Shown: positions 8,086 through 15,508 of the stretch, piece by piece
Position numbering within the stretch: position 1 is the first letter of the stretch
How the letters are laid out: each line of letters begins with the position of its first letter
Source: Segatella albensis DSM 11370 = JCM 12258
GTDB taxonomy: Bacteria; Bacteroidota; Bacteroidia; Bacteroidales; Bacteroidaceae
DNA: 64,000 nt
Direction of reading: 5' to 3'
NCBI RefSeq assembly: GCF_000426565.1
Contig: NZ_AUFP01000005.1
Location: 186,001-250,000 of the forward strand
Notes under the pieces: generated by a model
What the model saw: the letters and a program-made list of their open reading frames with translations, nothing else
Told to the model about the DNA's origin: nothing
Database searches by the model: none
Translations under genes and position numbers: made by a program

Positions 8086-8117
8086 CAATCAATAAAGGAA
8101 ATATAAACAAATCAGAT

Positions 8118-9209
8118 ATGAAACAAAAAGAAATAAGAATTATTTCACTTTTTTCTGGATGTGGTGGACTCGATCTTGGTTTTGAACAAGTCGGGAACTA
8201 CAAAACTTTATGGGCAAATGATTTCAAACACGAGGCTTGTGAAACCTTTAGAAATCATTTTGGTAATGTAATTGTTGAAGGTGATATTGAAAAAATAGAT
8301 CCTTACACTGACCCCAATATACCTGATTGTGATTTAATTCTAGGAGGCTTTCCCTGCCAAGATTTCTCTATTATTTGGAAACAACCTGGACTCAATGGAG
8401 AACGTGGAAATTTATATAAAAGTTTTCTTAGGTTTGTTGACGCTAAGAAACCCAAAGCATTCGTGGCTGAAAATGTAAAAGGAATCTTGACTGCTAATAA
8501 GAAAAAAGCAATTAAACAAATTATTGAGGATTTCCAGAACATAGAACCTGGCTATGTGGTGATTCCACATCTTTACAATTTCGCTGATTATGGGGTACCA
8601 GAATATAGAGAACGAGTTTTAATAGTTGGTATTAGAGTTGACACTGGTTTCCATTTCGAACATCCCAAACCAACTCACGGAACAGATAAGGGTTTATTGC
8701 CCTATGTAACTGTTGGAGAGGCATTTGAAGGTGTTGAAAAAGTTCCTTATAATAATGAACTTTTGAAAGTTCAAGAAAGGACAAAAAAAATTATTAGCTT
8801 GATTCCTGAAGGTGGGAACTTTACTTGCATACCTAAGGATAGCGAGTATTATGTGAAAGGGATGATTAGTCACGTTTATAGAAGAATACATAGGGGAGAA
8901 CCTTCAAAAACAATAATTGCTGCTGGTGGTGGCGGAACTTGGGGCTATCATTATCCAGAAAATAGGCCTTTAACTAACAGAGAAAGAGCTAGGATTCAAG
9001 CATTCCCTGATGATTTCATCTTCTATGGAAATACAACTGAAGTTAGAAGACAAATAGGAAATGCTGTACCCCCTGTTGGTGTACACGCTATTGCTAATGC
9101 ATTAAAACCATTATTCTTTGGGGAATATGAAAAAGTTAATCTTGATGAACAAAGAAAGCAACTTATGAATCTTTCATTTGAAGATAGATATAAACTAATC
9201 ACAAAATAG
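8118..9209 (+). CDS. DNA (cytosine-5) methyltransferase
   Basis: The enzyme transfers a methyl group from S-adenosylmethionine to C5 of cytosine in a specific DNA site and so protects it from the partner nuclease. The canonical motifs appear in order: I (LFSGCGGLDLGF), IV with the catalytic Cys (GGFPCQDFS), VI (VAENVKGI), VIII (PEYRERVLIVG), IX (NRERARIQAFPDDF) and X (QIGNAVPPVGVHAIANAL). The 363 residues suit a single-domain type II enzyme. I chose the ATG at 8118 over the longer frame from 8025 because the -7 box at 8059-8066 puts transcription start downstream of 8025. It is the first gene of a tightly packed four-gene cassette. Confidence 0.95.
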   Translation: MKQKEIRIISLFSGCGGLDLGFEQVGNYKTLWANDFKHEACETFRNHFGNVIVEGDIEKIDPYTDPNIPDCDLILGGFPCQDFSIIWKQPGLNGERGNLYKSFLRFVDAKKPKAFVAENVKGILTANKKKAIKQIIEDFQNIEPGYVVIPHLYNFADYGVPEYRERVLIVGIRVDTGFHFEHPKPTHGTDKGLLPYVTVGEAFEGVEKVPYNNELLKVQERTKKIISLIPEGGNFTCIPKDSEYYVKGMISHVYRRIHRGEPSKTIIAAGGGGTWGYHYPENRPLTNRERARIQAFPDDFIFYGNTTEVRRQIGNAVPPVGVHAIANALKPLFFGEYEKVNLDEQRKQLMNLSFEDRYKLITK

Positions 9210-9216
9210 TCGTCAT

Positions 9217-10254
9217 ATGGAATTATTACTACCCGCAAACCCTATTATACAACAACAAGTACATACAAGAAGTATTTCAAGTCTATATAATAGATTGGTT
9301 GATAATGCTACTGATTTTAATGTCGCAACTGGTTTTATTACTAATGACTCCATTGCGGCTCTAAAACAAATTGTTGAGTTTCGTGAGGGAGGATTAAACC
9401 TATCATTGTTTATTGGTATGAATTATTTAGATGGTTTTACTAAGCCTCAATATAATGCCATTAAAGAATTGGATGGTTTCTTAACAAGGTATAATAGTGG
9501 CAAAGTTTTTTTATCACCCAAAGCATTATACCACGGTAAAATGTATTCTTTTATGCAAGGAAGTTCTTGCCTTGCATCATTTGTGGGTTCGTCAAATCTT
9601 GGTAGTTTTGTAGGTACATCCCAAAACCTTATAGAAGCAGATGTATTATTTCAGAACGATGAAGGCAAACAAATTAATTCATATATTAAGCAGATAACCA
9701 ACGCTCTTGGAACAGATTTTAAGGATTTGCCTGTAATTGAGAAATTCAAAGAGGTTGATTTTGAATTGCTAAAAGATTACTCATATGTAAAAAAGCTAAC
9801 TAAAAGCCAATTGCAAAAAGAGTTAAGCACTATTACTGGAGCATATGTTGACATTCCATTAAAGACTGAAGCAAAGAGCAACCTAAACACCTATTTTGGA
9901 AAGGGTAAAATTAAAGGGAAGTATAGTCCAAGAGGATGGTATGAAGTAGAAATAATTGTAGGTAAGAATTTGCCTGATATTGATTTAATACCTGATAAAG
10001 AACAAGGTGCATTTACAGTAGTAACCACCGATGGTTATGAATTTGAATGTTCAAGGCAAGGTGATTACTCGAAGAACTTTAGATCAGAAAATGATTTAAA
10101 AATATTAGGCCGATGGATAAAAGGACAAATGGAGAATTATGGCGCTTTGGAAATTGGCACACCTGTAACAGAAGATACTTTGAGAAAATTTGGGAAAAGC
10201 CATCTTAGATTACAAAAAACGACAACGGGTAAGTTTATTCTATCTTTAGTATAG
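9217..10254 (+). CDS. NgoFVII-family type II restriction endonuclease (PLD fold)
   Basis: This is a nuclease of the phospholipase D superfamily that cuts DNA without a metal, as in BfiI and NgoFVII. It has one HxK motif, YHGKMY (His106, Lys108), followed by GSSNLGSF (Asn127), so a dimer is expected to form the active site. The C-terminal half (about residues 190-345) resembles a sequence-reading B3/EcoRII-N-type domain, with RGWYEVEIIVG and FRSENDLKILGRWIKGQ. The start is 7 bases after the methyltransferase stop, so the two are probably co-translated. NgoFVII itself recognises GCSGC; that this enzyme does too is inference. Confidence 0.82.
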   Translation: MELLLPANPIIQQQVHTRSISSLYNRLVDNATDFNVATGFITNDSIAALKQIVEFREGGLNLSLFIGMNYLDGFTKPQYNAIKELDGFLTRYNSGKVFLSPKALYHGKMYSFMQGSSCLASFVGSSNLGSFVGTSQNLIEADVLFQNDEGKQINSYIKQITNALGTDFKDLPVIEKFKEVDFELLKDYSYVKKLTKSQLQKELSTITGAYVDIPLKTEAKSNLNTYFGKGKIKGKYSPRGWYEVEIIVGKNLPDIDLIPDKEQGAFTVVTTDGYEFECSRQGDYSKNFRSENDLKILGRWIKGQMENYGALEIGTPVTEDTLRKFGKSHLRLQKTTTGKFILSLV

Positions 10255-10257
10255 CAT

Positions 10258-12168
10258 ATGTATCATAATCAGTATATTTCCAAGATTGATAATGCAGAGT
10301 TAGTACAAACTATTAACGTAACATCTGCTTCATTTATTCAAAGGATAAATGAGAATTTTGATATTAATAGGCAATTAAATGCTTTACTCCTTGGCAATGT
10401 CCAAAGTGGGAAAACTGCCCAAATGCTTGGTATTATTTCTGCTATGGCAGATGAAGGATATAAGATATTTTTGCTATTAACTACTGACAATGTTGATCTC
10501 CATAGGCAGACATATAATAGAGTTAAAAACTCGCTATCTGGTTTTAATGTGTTAAATGAAAAAGAGGAATCTTTATTAACACAAGCATCCCTAATAAAAC
10601 CAACAGTAGTAGTCCTAAAAAAGAACTCTCGTGTATTATCAAGATGGAAGAACCATTTATTAAATACTAATATATGTAAAGGCTTATTCCTCGTTATCTT
10701 TGACGATGAAGCTGATGCATCCAGTCTTAACACATTAGTAAATAAAGACAGAGTTAGTACTATTAATAAAAGATTGTCGGAAATTAAAGCATCTGCTGCT
10801 AACACAATCTATATAGAAGTAACCGCAACTCCACAAGCAGTTATCTTACAAACTTCAATGTCTGGGTGGAGGCCAAAGTTTGTTTACTATTTTAAGCCTG
10901 GAGATAATTATCTAGGTGGTAATTACTTTTATCCCAAGACACAATCTCTAAATACCATATTTACACCAGATTATGAACTTGATTCTATAATAGAAGGGGG
11001 TGACGTTATTTGCCCAATAGGGCTAAGTAGGAGTGTTTTTTCATTTTTAGTTAACTGCGCCCATAGAAAACTAAATGGTCAGTATAATTGTAATTTTATG
11101 ATACACCCAAGTATGAGGATAAATGTACATAATAAATTTGTTACAACGATACAAGACCATCTTAATCTTTTGCAGAGATCTACAGAAGAAAAGGCCTTTG
11201 ATACAAATCTTCGTGCAGAATGGAGAAATTTACAACAAACAAAACCAGATTTAGAAGATTATGAGGATATTAAAGAATCGGTAATTGAAATCCTAGATAA
11301 CACTGAATTATTGGTTATTCCTTTAAATTCTAAAAGTTTTGTATGTAGAGATCCTGATAATCCAGATGCATTAGACTTGTCAAAAGGTTTTAATATTGTA
11401 GTTGGTGGCAACACTTTGGGCAGAGGTATTACCTTTCCCAATTTGCAAACTGTATATTATTGTAGAAATTCTAAAACACCACAAGCCGATACTTTTTGGC
11501 AACATTCACGCATATTTGGATATGATAGGGAAAAGCAGATGGTTCGTATGTTTATTCCGAAAGGACTATATAAGCTATTTTCCGACCTTAATGCTTCTAA
11601 CGAGATGCTTATTAAGCAAGTCGAAGATAATCTTGATAATATCCAACTTATTTTCCCAAGTTATATACGACCCACACGAAAGAATGTCATAGACAATGAA
11701 TATCTAAACTTTATACACGGTGGCGTGAATTTATTTGCCGAATTACCCCTTAGAATTAATGTAGAAACAATAAATCAGATTATTTCACAATACGCATCAG
11801 AAAAGAGTGTAGATGCTGAACCTGAGTTAATTATAAGACTTCTTAATCTTGTTAAGAGTGAAACTATAGAGGATTTCAATACAAACAAGTTTGTTGCCTG
11901 TATTCAAGGATTGAAGGCCAAAAGGCCTCAATTAAAGTGTAAATTGATAGTAAGATTAGACCGCGATATTACTAAAGGTACTGGTACATTACTATCTCCC
12001 AATGACAGAACATTGGGTGATAGCTACAAAAAGGAAGTAGTTTTAACTATGTATCGTATAATAGGGAGCAAAGATAAAGGTTGGGATGGGTATCCTTTAT
12101 GGATTCCAAATATAAAATTCCCAGATGATTGTTGTTTTTATGATATTGAAGAAATAGCCCGTGATTAG
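10258..12168 (+). CDS. Z1-domain superfamily ATPase of the restriction cassette
   Basis: This is a large ATPase of the Z1 family, which occurs in restriction-like systems with methyltransferases and various nucleases (predicted by Iyer, Abhiman and Aravind in work on MutL/MORC-linked systems). Walker A is GNVQSGKT (residues 46-53) and the DEAD-like Walker B is FDDEAD. Then follow IEVTATPQAV and a C-terminal motor half with GGNTLGRGITFPNL and ADTFWQHSRIFGYDR, where arginines suit an arginine-finger role. It begins 3 bases after the nuclease stop. It may remodel or translocate DNA for the nuclease; its exact step is not known. The 636 residues are somewhat short for the family. Confidence 0.85.
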   Translation: MYHNQYISKIDNAELVQTINVTSASFIQRINENFDINRQLNALLLGNVQSGKTAQMLGIISAMADEGYKIFLLLTTDNVDLHRQTYNRVKNSLSGFNVLNEKEESLLTQASLIKPTVVVLKKNSRVLSRWKNHLLNTNICKGLFLVIFDDEADASSLNTLVNKDRVSTINKRLSEIKASAANTIYIEVTATPQAVILQTSMSGWRPKFVYYFKPGDNYLGGNYFYPKTQSLNTIFTPDYELDSIIEGGDVICPIGLSRSVFSFLVNCAHRKLNGQYNCNFMIHPSMRINVHNKFVTTIQDHLNLLQRSTEEKAFDTNLRAEWRNLQQTKPDLEDYEDIKESVIEILDNTELLVIPLNSKSFVCRDPDNPDALDLSKGFNIVVGGNTLGRGITFPNLQTVYYCRNSKTPQADTFWQHSRIFGYDREKQMVRMFIPKGLYKLFSDLNASNEMLIKQVEDNLDNIQLIFPSYIRPTRKNVIDNEYLNFIHGGVNLFAELPLRINVETINQIISQYASEKSVDAEPELIIRLLNLVKSETIEDFNTNKFVACIQGLKAKRPQLKCKLIVRLDRDITKGTGTLLSPNDRTLGDSYKKEVVLTMYRIIGSKDKGWDGYPLWIPNIKFPDDCCFYDIEEIARD

Positions 12169-12171
12169 AAT

Positions 12172-12798
12172 ATGATTACTAATTTTATCATTGATGATTC
12201 TGGAATGTACAAAGTCATTAATCTTTTAAAGACAATTAAAAGAGGAACAGTTCTAACTATTGATGACTTTAGGGAAATAAAAAACTTATCATATACCCAT
12301 ATAAGGACTATTTTAGTAACCCTTTGTGCGAAAGATGTTTTAATCAGAGTTTGTCGTGGGGTATATTGCTATCCAATTATTGAAGATGGAAAGCCTGTTT
12401 TTCCATCGATTTATTTAGTATTGACAAAAATAGCCGAGAAGGATAATTATGAAATATGTCCTGTTGGGGAATATGCAGAATACCTATTGGGTATAAGAGA
12501 AACCATCCCCAATAATATTCTATGCTATAATAATGACAAAATAAAAACTATTAATTTTGAAAATGGTATTTCTGCTAAGATATTACCATCCAAAAGGTTT
12601 TTTTCACCATTAATAAAGGATGCGAATCTTCGGATGCTTATCAATTATATAAATGCTATTGGTATTAGTAATATTAGTAAAAAAAACAAAGAAAAACTAG
12701 TTGAATATTACGTTAATTTAGGTAAGCCAAACGATACTAAGATTCCATCTAAAATAGTGTCTTTTTTGGAACGAAATGAAACTAGCTATAATAGGTAG
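12172..12798 (+). CDS. DUF6088-family (AbiEi antitoxin-like) winged-helix protein
   Basis: The N-terminal region (FREIKNLSYTHIRTILVTLCAKDVLIRVCRGVYCYP) is a winged helix of the AbiEi/DUF6088 type. It is followed by the characteristic CPVGEYAEYLLGIRETIPNNILCYNND. Related proteins regulate their own operons or act as antitoxins. Here no AbiEii-like toxin follows, so it more likely regulates, or forms part of, the restriction cassette. It starts 3 bases after the Z1 gene, and its last 23 bases overlap the next gene. Confidence 0.7.
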   Translation: MITNFIIDDSGMYKVINLLKTIKRGTVLTIDDFREIKNLSYTHIRTILVTLCAKDVLIRVCRGVYCYPIIEDGKPVFPSIYLVLTKIAEKDNYEICPVGEYAEYLLGIRETIPNNILCYNNDKIKTINFENGISAKILPSKRFFSPLIKDANLRMLINYINAIGISNISKKNKEKLVEYYVNLGKPNDTKIPSKIVSFLERNETSYNR

Positions 12799-13104
12799 TA
12801 GAACCTGTCCCCCAGTAGATATAGAAGCATATCTAAAATACATCCCAGATACTATAGTTTCTGGGGGTGCTAAAGGGGCTGATACCTATGCTAGAGAGTT
12901 TGCAAAGAAGAAAGGGCTTAAACTAATAGAATACTTCCCTAACTATGATAAGTATGGTAAGGGTGCTCCACTAGAAGGAATAAGCTGATAGTAGATGAAT
13001 GTGATTGTGTACTAGCTTTCTGGGATGGCACTAGTAGGGGTACGAAGTTTACCATAGACTATGCTAAAGAACAGAATAAACCAGTTAAAATAATCCAGAT
13101 ATAA
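12776..13104 (+). pseudogene. SLOG-family (DUF2493-like) nucleotide-binding protein, frameshifted
   Basis: The first frame reads MKLAIIGSRTCPP, then IVSGGAKGADTYAREFAKKKG, a Rossmann-like SLOG protein with the expected GSR and SGGAxGAD nucleotide-binding motifs. It stops after GAPLEGIS at 12988. In the -1 frame from about 12976 the family's C-terminal half continues as RNKLIVDECDCVLAFWDGTSRG to a TAA at 13102-13104. One A missing in the GAAGG at 12974-12978 explains both halves. No slippery heptamer is obvious, so I call it a frameshift rather than programmed. Such proteins sense or bind nucleotides near defence genes. Confidence 0.8.
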
Positions 13105-13123
13105 CAACTTAAAACCAGATATT

Positions 13124-13936
13124 ATGCTACCTAAGTTTGAAGATTTCTTATACCCATTCCTTCTATTCCTAAAAGATGGGAAACTTACAAAATCCGAAAT
13201 AAAGGATAAAGTAAAGAAGCATTTTAATCTATCTGAAGATGATTGTACTACTAAAACCAAATCTGGTAATACTAATCAGTTTGAAGATAGATTAGGCTGG
13301 GCTAGACAGTATTTCCGTAGGGCTTTATTTATAGATATTCCCCAAAGGGGTAAGAATTATCTGGCAAATCATACTTCATTATGTATAGAAGATTTGATGG
13401 CTTATCCAGAATTTGCTTCTTATGCTAAAGGAGAAGTAAATAAGAAGAATACCGCAACTTCTACCACTACAGAAGAATTAACCCCTATAGAAAACCTTAA
13501 AAGTGCTTACAAACTGATTAACGATGATATATCTGAAGAATTGTTGGCCTTAGTATTGAAGCAAACACCACAATTCTTTGAAAAGCTAGTTGTAGATCTG
13601 CTTAAAGGTATGGGCTATGGTGGTGGTAATGATGATTACGGATTAGTTACCCAGTATTCTAAGGATGGTGGTATAGATGGAATAATAAAGGAAGATAAAC
13701 TAGGATTAGATAACATCTATATACAAGCTAAAAGATGGACTGTACCAGTAGGTAGCCGAGAAATCCAACAGTTTATAGGTGTACCGGATGGTAAGAAGGC
13801 TTCTAAAGGTGTTTTCATTACCACTTCTACTTATGCTAAGACTGCCCAAAAGTGTACTGAAGAATCCACTAGAAAGATTGTACTAATAGATGGGAAACAA
13901 CTGGCAGATTATATGCTCGAATATAACATAACGTGA
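13124..13936 (+). CDS. mrr: Mrr-type restriction endonuclease, C-terminus cut by the IS
   Basis: This is a type IV-like restriction enzyme with an N-terminal Mrr winged helix (residues ~5-100) and a C-terminal PD-(D/E)xK domain. The domain shows FFEKLVVDLLKGMGYGG (Glu153), DGGIDG (Asp185) and IYIQAKRW (Gln201-x-Lys203), the usual Mrr active site. Such enzymes usually cut modified DNA. The frame ends LEYNIT in the TGA formed by the first bases of the IS982-family element (IS begins at 13931). Relatives normally continue about 20-30 residues further, so the last strand is missing although all catalytic residues remain. Activity is uncertain. Confidence 0.85.
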   Translation: MLPKFEDFLYPFLLFLKDGKLTKSEIKDKVKKHFNLSEDDCTTKTKSGNTNQFEDRLGWARQYFRRALFIDIPQRGKNYLANHTSLCIEDLMAYPEFASYAKGEVNKKNTATSTTTEELTPIENLKSAYKLINDDISEELLALVLKQTPQFFEKLVVDLLKGMGYGGGNDDYGLVTQYSKDGGIDGIIKEDKLGLDNIYIQAKRWTVPVGSREIQQFIGVPDGKKASKGVFITTSTYAKTAQKCTEESTRKIVLIDGKQLADYMLEYNIT

Positions 13937-14956
13937 GTTCGACGAATTCAAAATAAAGTTAGCTGTGTATCAATAGTTCTTTGTACATTGATACACGGCT
14001 TTTTTGGAAAAAGACAGTATGCAGCCAATGCTCCGAGTAAATTTACCACAAAATTATCAAAACATCTATGTCTGGAGTGTTCAACTTGTGCTATATTCTT
14101 AAGTTCGTCATTAACAGTTTCAATAATAGCTCTCTTTCTAAGCAATAGTTTGTCCGACATACTTACCAAAGCTCCTTTCATGTTGTTTTTCAATTTTGTG
14201 ATAAGTTGTATACCATCAACAAATAACCTCTGGAAAAGGTTTTTGCAGATGTACCCCTTATCTCCAACTAACTTTCCATATATGAATTCCACGAAAGCTT
14301 TATATTTCAATGGTTCACGGTCGTCTACATCACCTGGAGTTATCATAAAATTCAGAAGTTCCCCTTTCTCATTACAAATCAAATGTAGTTTAAAACCAAA
14401 GAACCATCACATAGAACATTTACCTCTTTGAGCAATGCCCTTAAACACTTTGTGCATGTGTATGCGCTGATTCCGGCAAACTCGTAGTGGAGTGCTATCT
14501 ACAAAACTAATGCCGGTACATTTACCTAAAAGAACCTTCTTTATAAACAAAGCCAGAGGAATGTCTACTTCTTTTTCAAGTTCTACAAAACGGTTATACG
14601 ATACTACTTCAGGGAATAGGTGACGCAAATGTTTGCACACCTTCTCAAGGTAGAAATGCTTCAGACAACGATAACCAGAGGAATGAAAAAGTATCATTAT
14701 CAGCATTACTTCAGCCTTAGATAGAGTGGATTTTCTATGATAACTACGCTTTTTTGTGTCCTTAATGGTGTATTTTAACATCATTGCATCAAAAAACTTG
14801 CAGAATTCATCTGCCATAAAGAAAATTTCTGTAACTTTGTCCTCAGTGATCATAGCGATTTTTGTTTGTAAATCCTTGATTTTGAACACTATAAAGTTAC
14901 AAATAAAATCGCTAATCACCAAATTTTCAGATAGTTATAATTCGTCGAACTCACGT
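13931..14956 (-). mobile_element. IS982-family insertion sequence, 1026 bp
   Basis: Perfect 18-bp terminal inverted repeats (ACGTGAGTTCGACGAATT at 13931-13948 and its complement at 14939-14956) enclose one transposase frame on the minus strand. Size and transposase type fit IS982. The flanks (left CATA, right TATATT) show no target-site duplication. The left flank is mrr coding sequence and the right flank is the 3' part of cas1, so the element joins two unrelated genes. That suggests an adjacent deletion after insertion. Confidence 0.9.
13948..14922 (-). pseudogene. IS982-family transposase with an in-frame TGA
   Basis: This is a DDE transposase. The first part (MVISDFICNF... to HKVFKGIAQRGKCSM) and the second (WFFGFKLHLICNEKGELLNF... 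to the end) lie in the same frame, separated by one TGA at 14407-14409 where relatives have Gly (SMGWF). DDE context is seen at SFVDSTPLRVCR, LVGDKGY and KRAIIETVNDELKN. A single nonsense change therefore inactivates it, unless read-through occurs. It is not a programmed frameshift, because both parts share a frame. Confidence 0.88.
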
Positions 14957-14957
14957 T

Positions 14958-15110
14958 ATATTAGATGCACCAGGAAGACAAATTTTATTAAAAGAGACTA
15001 ATGAATATCTTTCTTCTTGCTCTAGACAATCCGAAAGAGGGAACAGTAGAAGATTTGAAATGTTTCTTGAGATTCAACAGTTTGCACAAAACATGAAAAA
15101 GCAGATATGA
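14958..15110 (+). pseudogene. cas1: cas1, 3' remnant
   Basis: The frame ILDAPGRQILLKETNEYL, continuing to EIQQFAQNMKKQI and TGA, matches the C-terminal helices of Cas1. It overlaps the cas2 start by ATGA (15107-15110), the usual cas1-cas2 coupling. It starts directly at the IS right end with no initiation codon. Together with the 5' remnant it gives only about 100 of the roughly 300 residues expected, so the catalytic middle has been deleted, not just separated. Confidence 0.72.
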
Positions 15111-15403
15111 TATTCTTACTATTATATGATATCGGCAATGATAAAATGCGTGGCTTGCTATCCAAATATATTGAAGGGAAAGGTGGTTTCAGAATCCAAA
15201 AATCAACTTTCTTGATAAATTCTGATAGTGAGATTTTTAATGAAATATATTCTTCCGTCACATGTTTAGAAGAATATTGTGAAAAGAATGATAGTATTAT
15301 CATCGTACAGATTCCTATGGCAAATGCTCAAACAATAAAAACCATTGGGAAAAAGATTCCTCTCTCTAGAATCCTAAAGACCGAAAAGACTATCTTTTTC
15401 TAA
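15107..15403 (+). CDS. cas2: CRISPR-associated protein Cas2
   Basis: Cas2 is the small ferredoxin-fold partner of Cas1 in spacer acquisition. The 98 residues start MIFLLLYDIGNDKMR, with the conserved Asp8 after the first strand, and continue with a Cas2-like KGGFRIQKSTFLINSD and IIIVQIP. The frame is intact, but its partner cas1 is destroyed and the natural upstream coupling is lost, so expression and function are doubtful. No CRISPR array follows; nqrF begins about 100 bp away on the other strand. Confidence 0.9.
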   Translation: MIFLLLYDIGNDKMRGLLSKYIEGKGGFRIQKSTFLINSDSEIFNEIYSSVTCLEEYCEKNDSIIIVQIPMANAQTIKTIGKKIPLSRILKTEKTIFF

Positions 15404-15448
15404 TGGAAACAGATACGAATGCCTTCGGGATTAGTTCGGGGAAAAGAG

Positions 15449-15475
15449 ATGAGCTCGGTGCAATACCGAGCTCAT
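15449..15475 (-). terminator. Terminator of the nqr operon (possibly also cas2)
   Basis: An 11-bp perfect stem (ATGAGCTCGGT/ACCGAGCTCAT) with a five-base loop lies between cas2 and nqrF. Read on the minus strand it is followed by CTCTTTTCC, which suits the end of the nqr transcript. Confidence 0.75.
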
Positions 15476-15508
15476 TAATGTATAGAATTGAATAAGTGAT
15501 TTCTACTT

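Noticed and set aside
8025-8117. A longer N-terminus for the methyltransferase (start at 8025)
   Set aside because: The added 31 residues are not part of the family, and the -7 box at 8059-8066 puts the transcript start downstream of 8025.
14382-14412. Programmed frameshift or selenocysteine at the transposase TGA
   Set aside because: Both halves are in one frame, so no shift is needed. No selenocysteine insertion hairpin was seen, and the expected residue is Gly.
13930-14960. Direct repeats flanking the IS as a target-site duplication
   Set aside because: Left flank CATA and right flank TATATT share no repeat of useful length in any alignment of the ends. The apparent ATA/TAT match is inverted, not direct.
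15404-15508. A CRISPR array downstream of cas2
   Set aside because: Only a terminator hairpin and about 100 bp are present before nqrF; no repeated unit is visible.
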